Part shown: in pieces, positions 10,227 to 19,000 of the stretch
Position numbering within the stretch: the stretch's first letter is position 1
How the letters are laid out: each line of letters begins with the position of its first letter
Source: a virus
Reading direction: 5' to 3' (one strand)
Virus record (IMG/VR): IMGVR_UViG_3300042309_000334
Location: 1-40,633 of that record
Length of the DNA stretch: 40,633 nt
Made by a program: the position numbers and the translations under genes
The notes under the pieces: generated by a model
Databases searched by the model: none
What the model saw: the letters and a program-made list of their open reading frames with translations, nothing else
Told to the model about the DNA's origin: nothing

Positions 10227-10751
10227 TTATGCTCCTCCGAATACTAAGTTTTTTGTATTTGGCAACGTAAACAAATTGCTTCGTTGCGACGATCCTCCAC
10301 TTCCCTGATTCAGGGATCCAGCAGTTGTCATCGCTGGATTTGTGAGTTGGGGATTCGCAGCAAGATTGGCTGCAGTCGCAGGGAGAGTTGTAGACGCAGC
10401 GCCAAGATTTGCCAAAGCAGCGTTTCTTGCAGCATTAATGTCATATCCTCCTCCTGTCGCGGAAAGTCCTGCAGCTTCTTGTTCTTTTTGATATGAAGTC
10501 TTCTTTGAAGCGTCTTCAAGACTCTGCATGGATTCCATGCGTTTCAACGTATCCACAGCGGCTTGCTGCGATTGAGTCATGCGCTGTTCAGCAGCTTGAT
10601 TTTCCGCAGCAAGTGCAGCTTCGCGTTGAGCGCGAGCAGCTTCAGCAGCAGCTTGCTGTGCCGCCTGCTGCTGAGCTTGCATCATAGCCATCATCATAGC
10701 CATGCTATTATCTTGTTTTGGGGGCTTACCCCCGCCTTTTGATCCGCCCAT
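10227..10751 (-). CDS. Small Ala/Gln-rich virion-cluster protein, paralogue 1
   Basis: A 174-residue protein starting MGGSKGGGK, followed by a Met-rich patch, an Ala/Gln-rich predicted helix (about 22-75), the patch GGGYDINAAR with a following ALANL, a low-complexity linker and a C-terminal NLFTLPNTKNLVFGGA. It is clearly paralogous to the 177-residue neighbour at 9692-10225. A strong Shine-Dalgarno AGGAGG lies 9 bases before the ATG. No enzyme motif is visible. Length, composition and position between small and large internal proteins fit a structural or ejected protein, but the function is unknown. Confidence 0.85.
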   Translation of the reverse strand: MGGSKGGGKPPKQDNSMAMMMAMMQAQQQAAQQAAAEAARAQREAALAAENQAAEQRMTQSQQAAVDTLKRMESMQSLEDASKKTSYQKEQEAAGLSATGGGYDINAARNAALANLGAASTTLPATAANLAANPQLTNPAMTTAGSLNQGSGGSSQRSNLFTLPNTKNLVFGGA

Positions 10752-10791
10752 AATAGTTTTCCTCCTATTGGTTTAAGTTATTCTTAGATTC

Positions 10792-10811
10792 CCTTGGACA
10801 AAAACCCAAGG
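10792..10811. other. Small intergenic hairpin
   Basis: In the 69-base gap between two small virion genes, ccttgg pairs with ccaagg across an 8-base loop. No T-run follows on the minus strand, so it is not a typical intrinsic terminator. It may tune or protect the message upstream of the strong AGGAGG ribosome binding site of the next gene. Confidence 0.35.
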
Positions 10812-10820
10812 AAAATATTG

Positions 10821-11342
10821 TCAAGTTTTTGGTTGTCCATACGCTGAAATTCCAGTTGTGACAATATCAGTCAAAGCCTTAACCCAAGCAGCATTTGGAG
10901 CATACCTGTTGTCATCGGCTAGTTGAAAAGAAGCTGGATTGTCTGGTTGGAATGTAAATCCGTTCTTTCCCTGACTTTGTTGCTGCATACTAGCCCATTG
11001 CGCTGCTCCAGTTGCTTGTTTTTGGGATTCAATTGCCCGTGAGAAGGCATCAGAAACGCCTGATGCTGCATTTTGAGCTAATTGGGCCATTAATTGCTTA
11101 TTTCTTTCCTTTTCAGGCTCCCCAAAAAGCTGATTTTCGGCCATGAGTTTTTGGGCATAGTTCTGGCGAGCCTCGCGCATTGTTCCCATTTGAGGCATAG
11201 CCATCTTATTTGCTGCATAATCGGAAGCAGTTGGAAGCGTTGCCTGCATTGTTGTGGCTTTTGCGCTCGGAAGAGTCGCTTTTGGAGCAAAAATCTGTCC
11301 GCTCATTGCTCCTGTTGAAGTTGGTGTTTTAGATCCGCCCAT
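10821..11342 (-). CDS. Small virion-cluster protein with LADDxRYAP module
   Basis: A 173-residue protein with the MGG start seen in four genes of this cluster (MGGSKTPTS). The N-terminal third is Thr/Ala/Met-rich, the middle (about 55-122) is helical and Gln-rich. The C-terminal block contains LADDNRYAP at residues 141-149, preceded by FQPDNPASF and followed by a helix rich in Ala, Val and Ile. The same module sits near the N terminus of the 626-residue protein at 7806-9686. No clear Shine-Dalgarno precedes the ATG; the leader is A-rich. Function unknown; a virion or ejection role is inferred from context and the shared module. Confidence 0.8.
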   Translation of the reverse strand: MGGSKTPTSTGAMSGQIFAPKATLPSAKATTMQATLPTASDYAANKMAMPQMGTMREARQNYAQKLMAENQLFGEPEKERNKQLMAQLAQNAASGVSDAFSRAIESQKQATGAAQWASMQQQSQGKNGFTFQPDNPASFQLADDNRYAPNAAWVKALTDIVTTGISAYGQPKT

Positions 11343-11364
11343 ATTATTGATTCATTATTGGGTT

Positions 11365-11643
11365 TTATAGTCCAGCAGCGCTTCTTGCCTCTAGGCACAG
11401 AGCGCTTCCCGGCTCAAATTTTTGACACGCAAGTGGCCTGCAATCATAGATTTTACAGGAGACGCATTTCCCAACACGTCCGCTCAGCGCAATGCACCTG
11501 TTATTCGTCGTTTTCATCAATGGATAGTCGCTCCTGACCATCGATTTTGGAATTCTGATAGCATCCGCAAGGTCTTTTTTAAGCACAGGCCATGACCACT
11601 TATACGAACAACAGGCTCCACATTGCTGGCAGTCATATTTCAC
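11365..11643 (-). CDS. YkgJ-type Cys-rich (Zn/Fe-chelating) protein
   Basis: The N terminus carries the CxxCxxCC arrangement (CQQCGACC, residues 5-12 from the GTG start), followed later by CVSC, C in a KIYDC context, RPLAC and QKFEPG. This matches the YkgJ / CxxCxxCC domain, a putative zinc or iron-cluster chelating family of unclear reaction. I chose the GTG at 11643 because it overlaps the previous stop as GTGA and has AGAGAAAGAG in front; an in-frame ATG at 11664 would add seven residues. It directly follows the PAPS-reductase-like gene, so the two probably act together. The pair sits among virion genes without any obvious structural role. Confidence 0.8.
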   Translation of the reverse strand: MKYDCQQCGACCSYKWSWPVLKKDLADAIRIPKSMVRSDYPLMKTTNNRCIALSGRVGKCVSCKIYDCRPLACQKFEPGSALCLEARSAAGL

Positions 11644-12500
11644 TTCTCTTTCTCTGTGTCCCATTCAACTGGCCTAAATCCAAGGTCAGGAATAACAACA
11701 TCTTCGTATGGCGCTGAGCCTGAAATGTTAGAAATTGTCGCGTTCAGCTTTGGACAGTAGACATATTTGTCTTTGTGGCGATCAACACAGTTGAAACACA
11801 CAGGATAAAAGTCTGCATTCAAAGACTTGTCAGGATTGTTGATCCATTCGCCTTCAACTTTGATATAACGTGTTGGATCAGGCTCGACGTTATTGTCTTC
11901 CAGATATTGGAAAATATCTTTGTCAGTCCAATCGCGCATTGGATAAAGCGAAACTGGAGATCCTTCATTGTAACGGATATCCAAAGCCAAAGGAACATGG
12001 CCCTTAATTAGATCCGTATCACAATATTTCGTTCCGATATAAACAGCGCCCCAAATCCAGTTAAAAGAGCCAGTGGGCCTGTATAGAAAATCGTCAACTC
12101 CGCAAAGATACTTGCTAGAATCAAGAAGTTCATCAAAAGTTGGGCGTTCTGTTCCCAAAGACAGTCCAACGCACTTGGAACCCCATTGGTAATATTTCAG
12201 CATATCAAAACGAGGCTCACCCGTTTCGACATCAGGCCCGTCAGTTATGGAAACCTTTAGAGGGGCATAGTCATAAACTTCAAGATTCCAATCTTTGATG
12301 AGTTTATCAGAGTACGCATAACGCCAGCGGAATTTTGGCTCTCTGAATTGAATCACTGGAATGTTGATATTGCATTTGAAGCGAATCAAATGGAGCAGTG
12401 CCGTTGAGTCTTTTCCTCCAGACCAAAGCACAACTGCGCGAGGCCAGCGTTTATGCCAGCTTTGAATCTTATCAACTGTGATATCTATTAGTTCTTTCAT
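11640..12500 (-). CDS. PAPS-reductase-fold (PP-loop) protein
   Basis: The 286-residue product has a PP-loop SGGKDS at residues 27-32 behind a hydrophobic strand, and further on YPMRDWTDKDIFQYLEDN, typical of the phosphoadenosine phosphosulfate reductase / ATP sulfurylase CysD fold. The terminal ECGLH motif that supplies the catalytic Cys in true PAPS reductases is not seen. Instead there are Cys residues at CFNC and YCPK near residues 230-250. It is therefore better called a PAPS-reductase-like adenylating protein; roles could include sulfur transfer to nucleic acid, as in DndC-like enzymes, or sulfur metabolism. It overlaps the YkgJ-type gene by 4 bases. Confidence 0.88.
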   Translation of the reverse strand: MKELIDITVDKIQSWHKRWPRAVVLWSGGKDSTALLHLIRFKCNINIPVIQFREPKFRWRYAYSDKLIKDWNLEVYDYAPLKVSITDGPDVETGEPRFDMLKYYQWGSKCVGLSLGTERPTFDELLDSSKYLCGVDDFLYRPTGSFNWIWGAVYIGTKYCDTDLIKGHVPLALDIRYNEGSPVSLYPMRDWTDKDIFQYLEDNNVEPDPTRYIKVEGEWINNPDKSLNADFYPVCFNCVDRHKDKYVYCPKLNATISNISGSAPYEDVVIPDLGFRPVEWDTEKEK

Positions 12501-12501
12501 T

Positions 12502-13323
12502 TTAAATGATAACAGCGCCTAGCGCGGCTCCTGCAATTGCCCCTCCAGCGCCAATGTAAGCGCCCGTCATAGCATTTTTTCCAGCAGCATTTGCCGCAGC
12601 CCCCTGATAAAGCATCTGCTGATATGCTTGCTGATTTTGCCTATTTGCTTGTGCAAGACTTAGCAGATCATTTGACCCAGAACTGATGAAATCAGCAGCG
12701 GATTGATTCAATCCTTGCGCTGCCCCAAGAAGTCCCTTCTGCCAGTTTCCAATAGCCTCCATGTTCGCAACCTCTGCAGCTTGTTTTCCCTCCATTAGCT
12801 TCCCCGGGTCGATTCCTCCCGTGGGAGCGCCATACGTATTGAGATATCCTTGCTGTGCTGCCAGATTTCCAAGTTCAAAATCACGTCCAGCCTGCACAGC
12901 CATATCATACAGCGCCGATCTTCCAATCGTGCTGTCAGGATCAATTCCAGTAGCAGACAAAGCAGTAATTCCTTTTGTCTTTGCCCATTCTTCCATCTGT
13001 TTCTTCCAAGCATCACGGGATGTCGCTTGCTTCAGTCTTTCTGGAACATCTCGACGCATTTCTGCTGCCGCAGGACTTGCCATCTCTTCGTACTTTCTAG
13101 AACGAGCGAGATTAGCCATTCCAAGTTCTGCAGCTTCTTGAGAAACTTGCATCGGACTAAACTCCTGCTGCATCGGCTTAATGTTTGATGCCAGCTTTAA
13201 AAATTCAGCTTGGTTTTTAAGAACCATCAAGCCCTGTTGGTTTTTCTGGCCCAAAAGCATGGCTTCCATCTCCATGCTTGGCCGCTTAATGTAGTCGCCA
13301 GCGTTTACGCTTTGTCCTCCCAT
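12502..13323 (-). CDS. Probable ejection protein with hydrophobic Gly/Ala tail
   Basis: ATG at 13323 follows AAGGAG at a spacing of 7 bases, giving a 273-residue protein beginning MGGQSVNAG. Most of it is helical and Gln/Ala-rich, with segments such as SQEAAELGMANLARSRKYEE. The last 25 residues are a Gly/Ala-rich hydrophobic stretch (GAYIGAGGAIAGAALGAVII) that could insert in a membrane. Such helical proteins with a membrane-active end are common among podovirus internal proteins that form the injection conduit. No enzyme motif is visible. It opens the left-hand internal-protein module, just after the small tail-linked genes. Confidence 0.8.
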   Translation of the reverse strand: MGGQSVNAGDYIKRPSMEMEAMLLGQKNQQGLMVLKNQAEFLKLASNIKPMQQEFSPMQVSQEAAELGMANLARSRKYEEMASPAAAEMRRDVPERLKQATSRDAWKKQMEEWAKTKGITALSATGIDPDSTIGRSALYDMAVQAGRDFELGNLAAQQGYLNTYGAPTGGIDPGKLMEGKQAAEVANMEAIGNWQKGLLGAAQGLNQSAADFISSGSNDLLSLAQANRQNQQAYQQMLYQGAAANAAGKNAMTGAYIGAGGAIAGAALGAVII

Positions 13324-13327
13324 AAAT

Positions 13328-13720
13328 TTACTCCTTCGGTATTTTGATTTCGTAGATTTCTCTGTTTGTCGGAGTAAGACCAATTTTGGTCATTACATCG
13401 TCTGGAAAATTTGGTCTATCGCCCTTCATCGGAACTCCAATATATGCAAGTGATCCTGACATCTGAACGAATGTTACATAGTCATTAATCACCCTATAAA
13501 CGTCTCTTGGCCTCGTATGTTTAGGATGAAATGCTGGATAAACTGTTGGGACATAAACCCAATCAGAATATCCGATTAATTGATTATCTCTGTAATGTCC
13601 AACCACATTGATTGCGGGGTGTTCATTGATTTCATGGTCAAACTCTTTTGCAAAATCAACAGCCTCCAAGAACTCGTTAGTTCCGTGTCTAAGTATTTTG
13701 TAATTTATGCGTTTATTCAT
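13328..13720 (-). CDS. Small protein, possibly GNAT-like
   Basis: A 130-residue protein with GGAAGG about 8 bases before its ATG. The pattern of N-terminal helix, then strands around VVGHYRDNQLIGYSDW, a VYPAFHPKHTRP segment and LAYIGVPMKG, is reminiscent of the GNAT acetyltransferase fold, and a GNAT-like small protein sits near internal proteins in T7-type phages (gp13). I do not see a clear acetyl-CoA binding R/QxxGxG/A motif, so enzymatic activity is doubtful. It lies between the nozzle-like gene cluster and the ejection cluster. The safe call is a conserved-looking hypothetical protein. Confidence 0.75.
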   Translation of the reverse strand: MNKRINYKILRHGTNEFLEAVDFAKEFDHEINEHPAINVVGHYRDNQLIGYSDWVYVPTVYPAFHPKHTRPRDVYRVINDYVTFVQMSGSLAYIGVPMKGDRPNFPDDVMTKIGLTPTNREIYEIKIPKE

Positions 13721-13721
13721 G

Positions 13722-13967
13722 CTATGACCTTCCTACAGAAACCTCAGTCTTCGTTGTATATCCAGCAAATCTAGCGGCTTCTTCCTGAATAACTTTTACC
13801 CTGTCTTTAAAAGTTCCACAGACAACACACGGCAAACAGTCTCCATCTTTGTATCCGCTAAATGGTATTGATGAATACAGCGGAATGCTTGAGGTATCAG
13901 AAAACGGACTAATGAACTTATTGGGGAAATAAGTCACTGGAACAGAGGCATCTGATATATTCGGCAT
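13722..13967 (-). CDS. Small hypothetical protein after nozzle gene
   Basis: The frame is open further upstream, but the ATG at 13967 starts immediately after the TAG of the nozzle-like gene and gives an 81-residue product, which fits the tight packing of this genome better than a 148-base overlap. The product is Ser/Pro-rich at the N terminus, has CLPCVVC in the middle (a possible metal or disulfide site), and ends with a charged helix (VKVIQEEAARFAG). No family is recognised. It ends one base before the next gene. Confidence 0.65.
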   Translation of the reverse strand: MPNISDASVPVTYFPNKFISPFSDTSSIPLYSSIPFSGYKDGDCLPCVVCGTFKDRVKVIQEEAARFAGYTTKTEVSVGRS

Positions 13968-13968
13968 A

Positions 13969-16095
13969 CTAGCAGGGATTTGAAATCTTGTATTGATAGG
14001 CAGCGGCGTTTGCGGCCTGCTGCGCCAAAATTCCAGCTTGTTCTTCAGCGTCTGTGAAGGAAATAAATGACAAATAAGAGGCTGTGGCTGTGGCAGAAAT
14101 TGATGGATATCCGACACATGGCAGAGTCACTGTGCGATATACCTTGGCAAAAAACGTCTTGTTCTCACCTTCAACTCCAGTTTCTGGACTAGGTTTAATA
14201 TCAATGCTTATTGACTCTCCGCTTTCGCCAACAACGCAGGATTCGACCTCATTGGTATTTGGAATACCGACAGACCTTTCGCTCCAAGGGTCTTCAAATA
14301 CTCTGACAATCTCGACGCCAAGTTCTCCGCACCATTCAATTAACAAAGAAAATGCCTTGTCTATGTCAGCCGTTAAGGGACTCTCGCACGTCTCGTATTG
14401 AGCATTTCTTACAGCGCTTTCTGTTACTAACCTTCGATACTGGCTGCTGAGAAATCCCAAATTATTAATTTCATCTTCAAATGGTGTATTTTCGTACTGG
14501 TATGGATCGGTTACAGCTAAAAGTCTGCGCTCAAGAACTTTTTGATAAGATCCCTTGCTACCCCTAAAACTGGCTCGTACATCAACTGTTCCGCCGATCT
14601 CTTTGCATTCAATTTCTGCATACGCAAACTGCTTGAGATCCATGCCGTCACCCATTTGGGCAGTCTCAATCTGGCTATAAATCCTATTATAGAATCTAGT
14701 GGTTGTTCCATCTTGATTAATCCTTAGATAGGAGTCAGCCCGATACGGCATAAATGACTCCCATAAGTGGTTATATGAGCCGTCATTCGTTGCCGTGTAA
14801 TCGATGGAGAAGTGAAAGCAGCGAGGTTGCCCATCTATAACGCCTGTAGTCCACTCTACAGGACGTGTTCCCTCCCAAGTGCCGCACCATGCTGGTGTTC
14901 TGGCCTGACCCCACTCAGAGGCTGCTGCGTAGTCTAAAACCATCGTAGAGGAATTGACAGGTTCCAAGTATGGAACGGAATACAGCAGATAGTTTTCAAA
15001 AGAGGCAGCACATATCTGACTTTGATTTCCAGCCATGTATCGCTTGGTTCGGGCCATCTCAATGTCTTTATACAAGACCTGAGATGACAAATATGAGGCA
15101 GCAGCAACGTCAGCCGCTACCAAGCCACCCTGTGAGTACCACCACATTTGTCCTGCTTGAAAAGCAATGCTTTTTCCAGCAACACATCCAACTGTTGGAT
15201 ATAGGGTGTTTTGGAAATTTGGAGTAGAAGCCCATTGGCCGCGATCCAAAATGCCTGAAGCCAGTGAAAAGGTCGCCCTATCAGTAAAAACAATCAGTCT
15301 TGTGTCCGTATTCTGTCCTACATAGCTGACCAATCCAGTTACAGGTCTTGAAAAGCTAAAATCTCCACGTCCTGTACCAGCAGTGCGCTCATTCCAGCTT
15401 GTAGGATCACCAAGATCGGATGCCAGAACAATATTTTTGTCAGCAACCCACAGGCGATTTCCAGAAAATGCCATCCATGTTCCGACAGGAATTTTGTCAC
15501 TTTGGACTCCAGTTGTGTTCGACCCATCCCAATAAGCAGGAGAAGAAACCCCATCCTGAATCATTACCACTCTGTGAGATGGGGTAACAGTTGTGTCTCC
15601 ACCGCTTGATGTATTCGCAGATCTTGTGGCTAGTGTAAAAATGCACTGACTAACATTCTCGTCTAATTTGATTCCTGTCAGCTTATAGTCTTCCCAATGA
15701 AGGGGTTGAACCAATGGAAACGGAGCATAGTAAACGCTCCCATTAACAGCGAAAAGCATATAGCTTAATTCATCAACGGCAACGCCTTTCCCGTTCACGT
15801 CAAAAATTTGACGAGGGATTGTTATAGTTTGTCCGTTTACTGTTTTCTTTTCGGCTGCTTGGGATTGCTTATTAGCAGCAAAAAAAATTCCTCCCTGAAG
15901 ATTGCCGGGCGGCAACGAAAGCCGCATTGCATAGCCGGGCCTCGTCTGTGCGATACCGCCGCGAACAGAAACATTAACGCCCCACTTCAGTTGATTCTCC
16001 GAAAGATTCCAAGAATTCCTGACACTATTAACGCCTTGAATCCAACCAGAAGTGATTTTAACAAGCCTTCCAGCCGTTATTTGATCAGACTTCAT
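13969..16095 (-). CDS. Tail nozzle-like (tail tubular protein B-like) protein
   Basis: A 708-residue beta-rich protein whose start overlaps the adaptor-like gene as ATGA. The N terminus (GRLVKITSGWIQGVNSVRN, then NQLKWGVNVSVRGGIAQTRPGY) has the layout of podovirus nozzle proteins that open with a statement of gene-product contacts followed by a beta-propeller. The middle contains WMAFSGNRLWVAD, ASDLGDPTSW and VSYVGQNTDTRLIVFTDRATFSL, typical of the propeller blades of such proteins. Length and order after the adaptor fit gp12 of T7 (about 790 residues) in role. Sequence identity with T7 gp12 is not obvious, so the assignment rests on layout and motif style. Confidence 0.7.
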   Translation of the reverse strand: MKSDQITAGRLVKITSGWIQGVNSVRNSWNLSENQLKWGVNVSVRGGIAQTRPGYAMRLSLPPGNLQGGIFFAANKQSQAAEKKTVNGQTITIPRQIFDVNGKGVAVDELSYMLFAVNGSVYYAPFPLVQPLHWEDYKLTGIKLDENVSQCIFTLATRSANTSSGGDTTVTPSHRVVMIQDGVSSPAYWDGSNTTGVQSDKIPVGTWMAFSGNRLWVADKNIVLASDLGDPTSWNERTAGTGRGDFSFSRPVTGLVSYVGQNTDTRLIVFTDRATFSLASGILDRGQWASTPNFQNTLYPTVGCVAGKSIAFQAGQMWWYSQGGLVAADVAAASYLSSQVLYKDIEMARTKRYMAGNQSQICAASFENYLLYSVPYLEPVNSSTMVLDYAAASEWGQARTPAWCGTWEGTRPVEWTTGVIDGQPRCFHFSIDYTATNDGSYNHLWESFMPYRADSYLRINQDGTTTRFYNRIYSQIETAQMGDGMDLKQFAYAEIECKEIGGTVDVRASFRGSKGSYQKVLERRLLAVTDPYQYENTPFEDEINNLGFLSSQYRRLVTESAVRNAQYETCESPLTADIDKAFSLLIEWCGELGVEIVRVFEDPWSERSVGIPNTNEVESCVVGESGESISIDIKPSPETGVEGENKTFFAKVYRTVTLPCVGYPSISATATASYLSFISFTDAEEQAGILAQQAANAAAYQYKISNPC

Positions 16096-19000
16096 GTCAT
16101 TATTGGATCAGTGCCATCACCATAAGTGATATTATTAATCTGAGGCGCTGCCATCGCGTGTCCATCAATGCTGTCCTGCTGATTTTTCAGATATGCCATT
16201 GCAATCGTCCAATATCGCTCGGCCTGATCCGCAAAATCCTTGTCTTCAAGGTCTACAGCATGAAGCGCAGCAATAATTGCACGTTCATTTTCTATCGGAA
16301 GGAAGTCATAAATCGACTCAACAGTCGGACTTTTGATCCTATAAATAATTCTTGCCCACGCGCATGGTGTACCCAATCGAATCCTCCTGTACTGAGGATT
16401 TACTTCTGCTGGATGGTATCGGCCTATAAGCGTCATGTCATTTGAGCGCCCATAGTCCCAAGCATACAGAGAAACAAACCCATCAGTTTGAGGTTTCTCA
16501 ATTTGTTGGATTGTTTTAACAAGAGTCGGAGGCTCAACTGAATCAATAATGAAACTGCTTTCCGCCGAATCTCCTGAAGTTAGGTACGATATTCTACCAA
16601 AAGTAGATATTGTATTTCTGGCCTGAACTTCAGTCGCATATAACTCAAACTCGTCAGCATCCAACTTTCTGACATAGTAGTTTGTCCCCGCAACCAGAGG
16701 ATTTGGCAGAGAATCCCCGTCTCTCGGACGAGCAGTAATTGCCTGTCCTGTATTATACAGAGAAGCGCTTTCAACTATTCTGGTTGAAGCGTCTGCTGTT
16801 ACTAGCCTTTCCAAGTCTAGAGTTAGTTGGCCTGTGCCCGGTGTGGTAATGTTAACGAGAACATTTCCTAAATACACCCTAACATCATCTCCAAACAGCT
16901 TGATCGTATAGTCAGTGTTTGCGAGAAGCGGGTTAGGAAGAACTCCTGACGTGGAAAATCTTACAACCTCATCGTCCTGCAAATATTGGACGCTATTCGG
17001 GTTGATTAAGTTGTCATATGGTTCTGGTGTAGCAGTTAGCCGCAAGGCGTAATAAGCCTGACCAGTTCCAAATGCGGTAATATTGATAAGTCCAGTAGTT
17101 CCTCCAGCAATAGCGTTTGATGCTGAATTGTACACTCTGGCTAATCCATTCCCCGCATCGATGTTCAGATAAAACTGCGTGACTCCCTTATCAATAGCTG
17201 GAGTTGTACTAGGAAGGTTGTAATCAGATGCAAAATAAATTCCCTGAGGAGTAGATAGGCCATCGTAATCTGCTACCCATTTGCCAGTAAATCCAACAGA
17301 AAATGGCCTTGAAATAAGAACATAAAATTGTCCAGTTCCAGAACTTGTAATGTTAACAGGACTATAATCCACATTAACAATTGTGAATGTCGTTGAAGAA
17401 AACGGCTGTTCTGCTCGGTATGATGCACCCTGCGTAATGGGGCTTGGGAAAGTTCCTGTAGTGGTAAATGAAACAAATACGCCCGTTGATGGGGTGAATG
17501 TTACTGTAGGTGTTCCAGTGTATCCGCTACCCTTTGTGACTACATTCACTTTTACAACCTCACCACCAGAAACAACGGCAGTTGCTGTTGCTCCATTGCC
17601 TCCTCCGCCAGAAATAGTTACCGCTGGAGCCTGAGAATAACTTGCACCGGGTGCGGTTATTTCAATGTACTCAAGGAATGATGTTGTAATTGTAGATGTA
17701 GCGGCTGCGTTTATTCCGCTTCCACCAGTAAACGTCAGACGAGGAGGAACAACATATCCAGAGCCCGGACTGTTGATGATTAGTCCGTTAACTACGTTTG
17801 CAGCGTTGATCGTTGCAGTTATTGCCGCGCCAGATCCAACCTCCTGAATGGTGATTCCAGTTATTCCGCCATTTATATCAAGACCATCGATTGTTGCTCT
17901 TGCTCCCCTTCCTGTTTTTCCACTGCTCAAATCAAGAATGGTAACAGTTGCGTTTGGCTGATAGCCAGATCCGGGTGTGTTGACTGAAATTAAAGAAACA
18001 CGTCCACCACTTACAGTTATTGTAAACGTAGCCTCTGTAGTGAATGTGCTGTCAATATCTATCCCAACCTGACCAGAAACATATCCAGCGCCTCCAGCAT
18101 CACTCAACGTCACAGTAGGTGCTGACGTGTATCCAGAACCTCCTGCTGTAATTGTCGTTGAGGTAACAATTCCTGATGGAACAGCTTTGGCTTGAGCGCC
18201 AGATCCTGATGGATTCGGGAGATTTAATCCTTCCGCAACAATATTACTCTGTGTTCCGATTGCAACTGTTGCTGGAATTAGTTTAACAAGAGAATTCGTT
18301 CCGCTTCCAGATGTAATCAAGTTGATTTGATTTGTATCATTAATTGCATCTGAAGATGTAGGATGGATTGTTACTGTATTTGCATCAATTGCTCTTACGT
18401 AATAGCTGGCCCCTGACACAAGAGGCTGAGGCAAAATTCCTCCGTTAGTTGTGGCTTGAACGGCATCTCCAGTGCTGAACCCGTGCGGAATTGCAAATGA
18501 CATCTTTGTCTGAGGACTAATCGTCTTTTGAACATCTACACTGATTGGAGCAATTGATCCTGTAGTGTAAATCGGATTGGTATTGTCCGTAGCGTCAGCA
18601 ATTGATCCAAAAATTTGAAGATGCGTTGGATCTATAAGATTAGCAAAATAAGTAGCCTTAGAAACCAATGGTGATGGGAGAATGTTGCCGGGGAAATTGA
18701 TCGGATTTGCCGTATCGATTGCAATAGGAGGTGTCGCACTTAAATTTAATGCCGTAACCACCATGCTAGGTTTTCTATCCGAAAATTTGATTGTTCCAGC
18801 GCCTACAATGCTTTGAAGATTGATTGGATAGTTTCCAGCCTGTGCATTCAGAGGATCTGAATATAATTGCATTTGAGTAGGGCTAACCACTCCAATGTAG
18901 TAAATTTGCCCCGCTCTTAATGGTGAAGGCAATGTTCCAGATACTGCTGTAACAACCACGGGTTGCCCCGAATTCATAGTGTGAGGAACTATGGTCGAAA

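Noticed and set aside
11640-12500. Calling the PP-loop protein a true PAPS reductase (CysH)
   Set aside because: The C-terminal catalytic ECGLH motif is absent, so only fold-level similarity can be supported.
12502-13383. An extended 293-residue version of the ejection protein
   Set aside because: The start at 13323 has AAGGAG at good spacing and the MGG beginning shared with neighbours; the longer form overlaps the previous gene.
13722-14117. An extended 131-residue version of the small gene after the nozzle
   Set aside because: It would overlap the nozzle gene by about 150 bases; the ATG just after the nozzle stop fits the tight packing used elsewhere.
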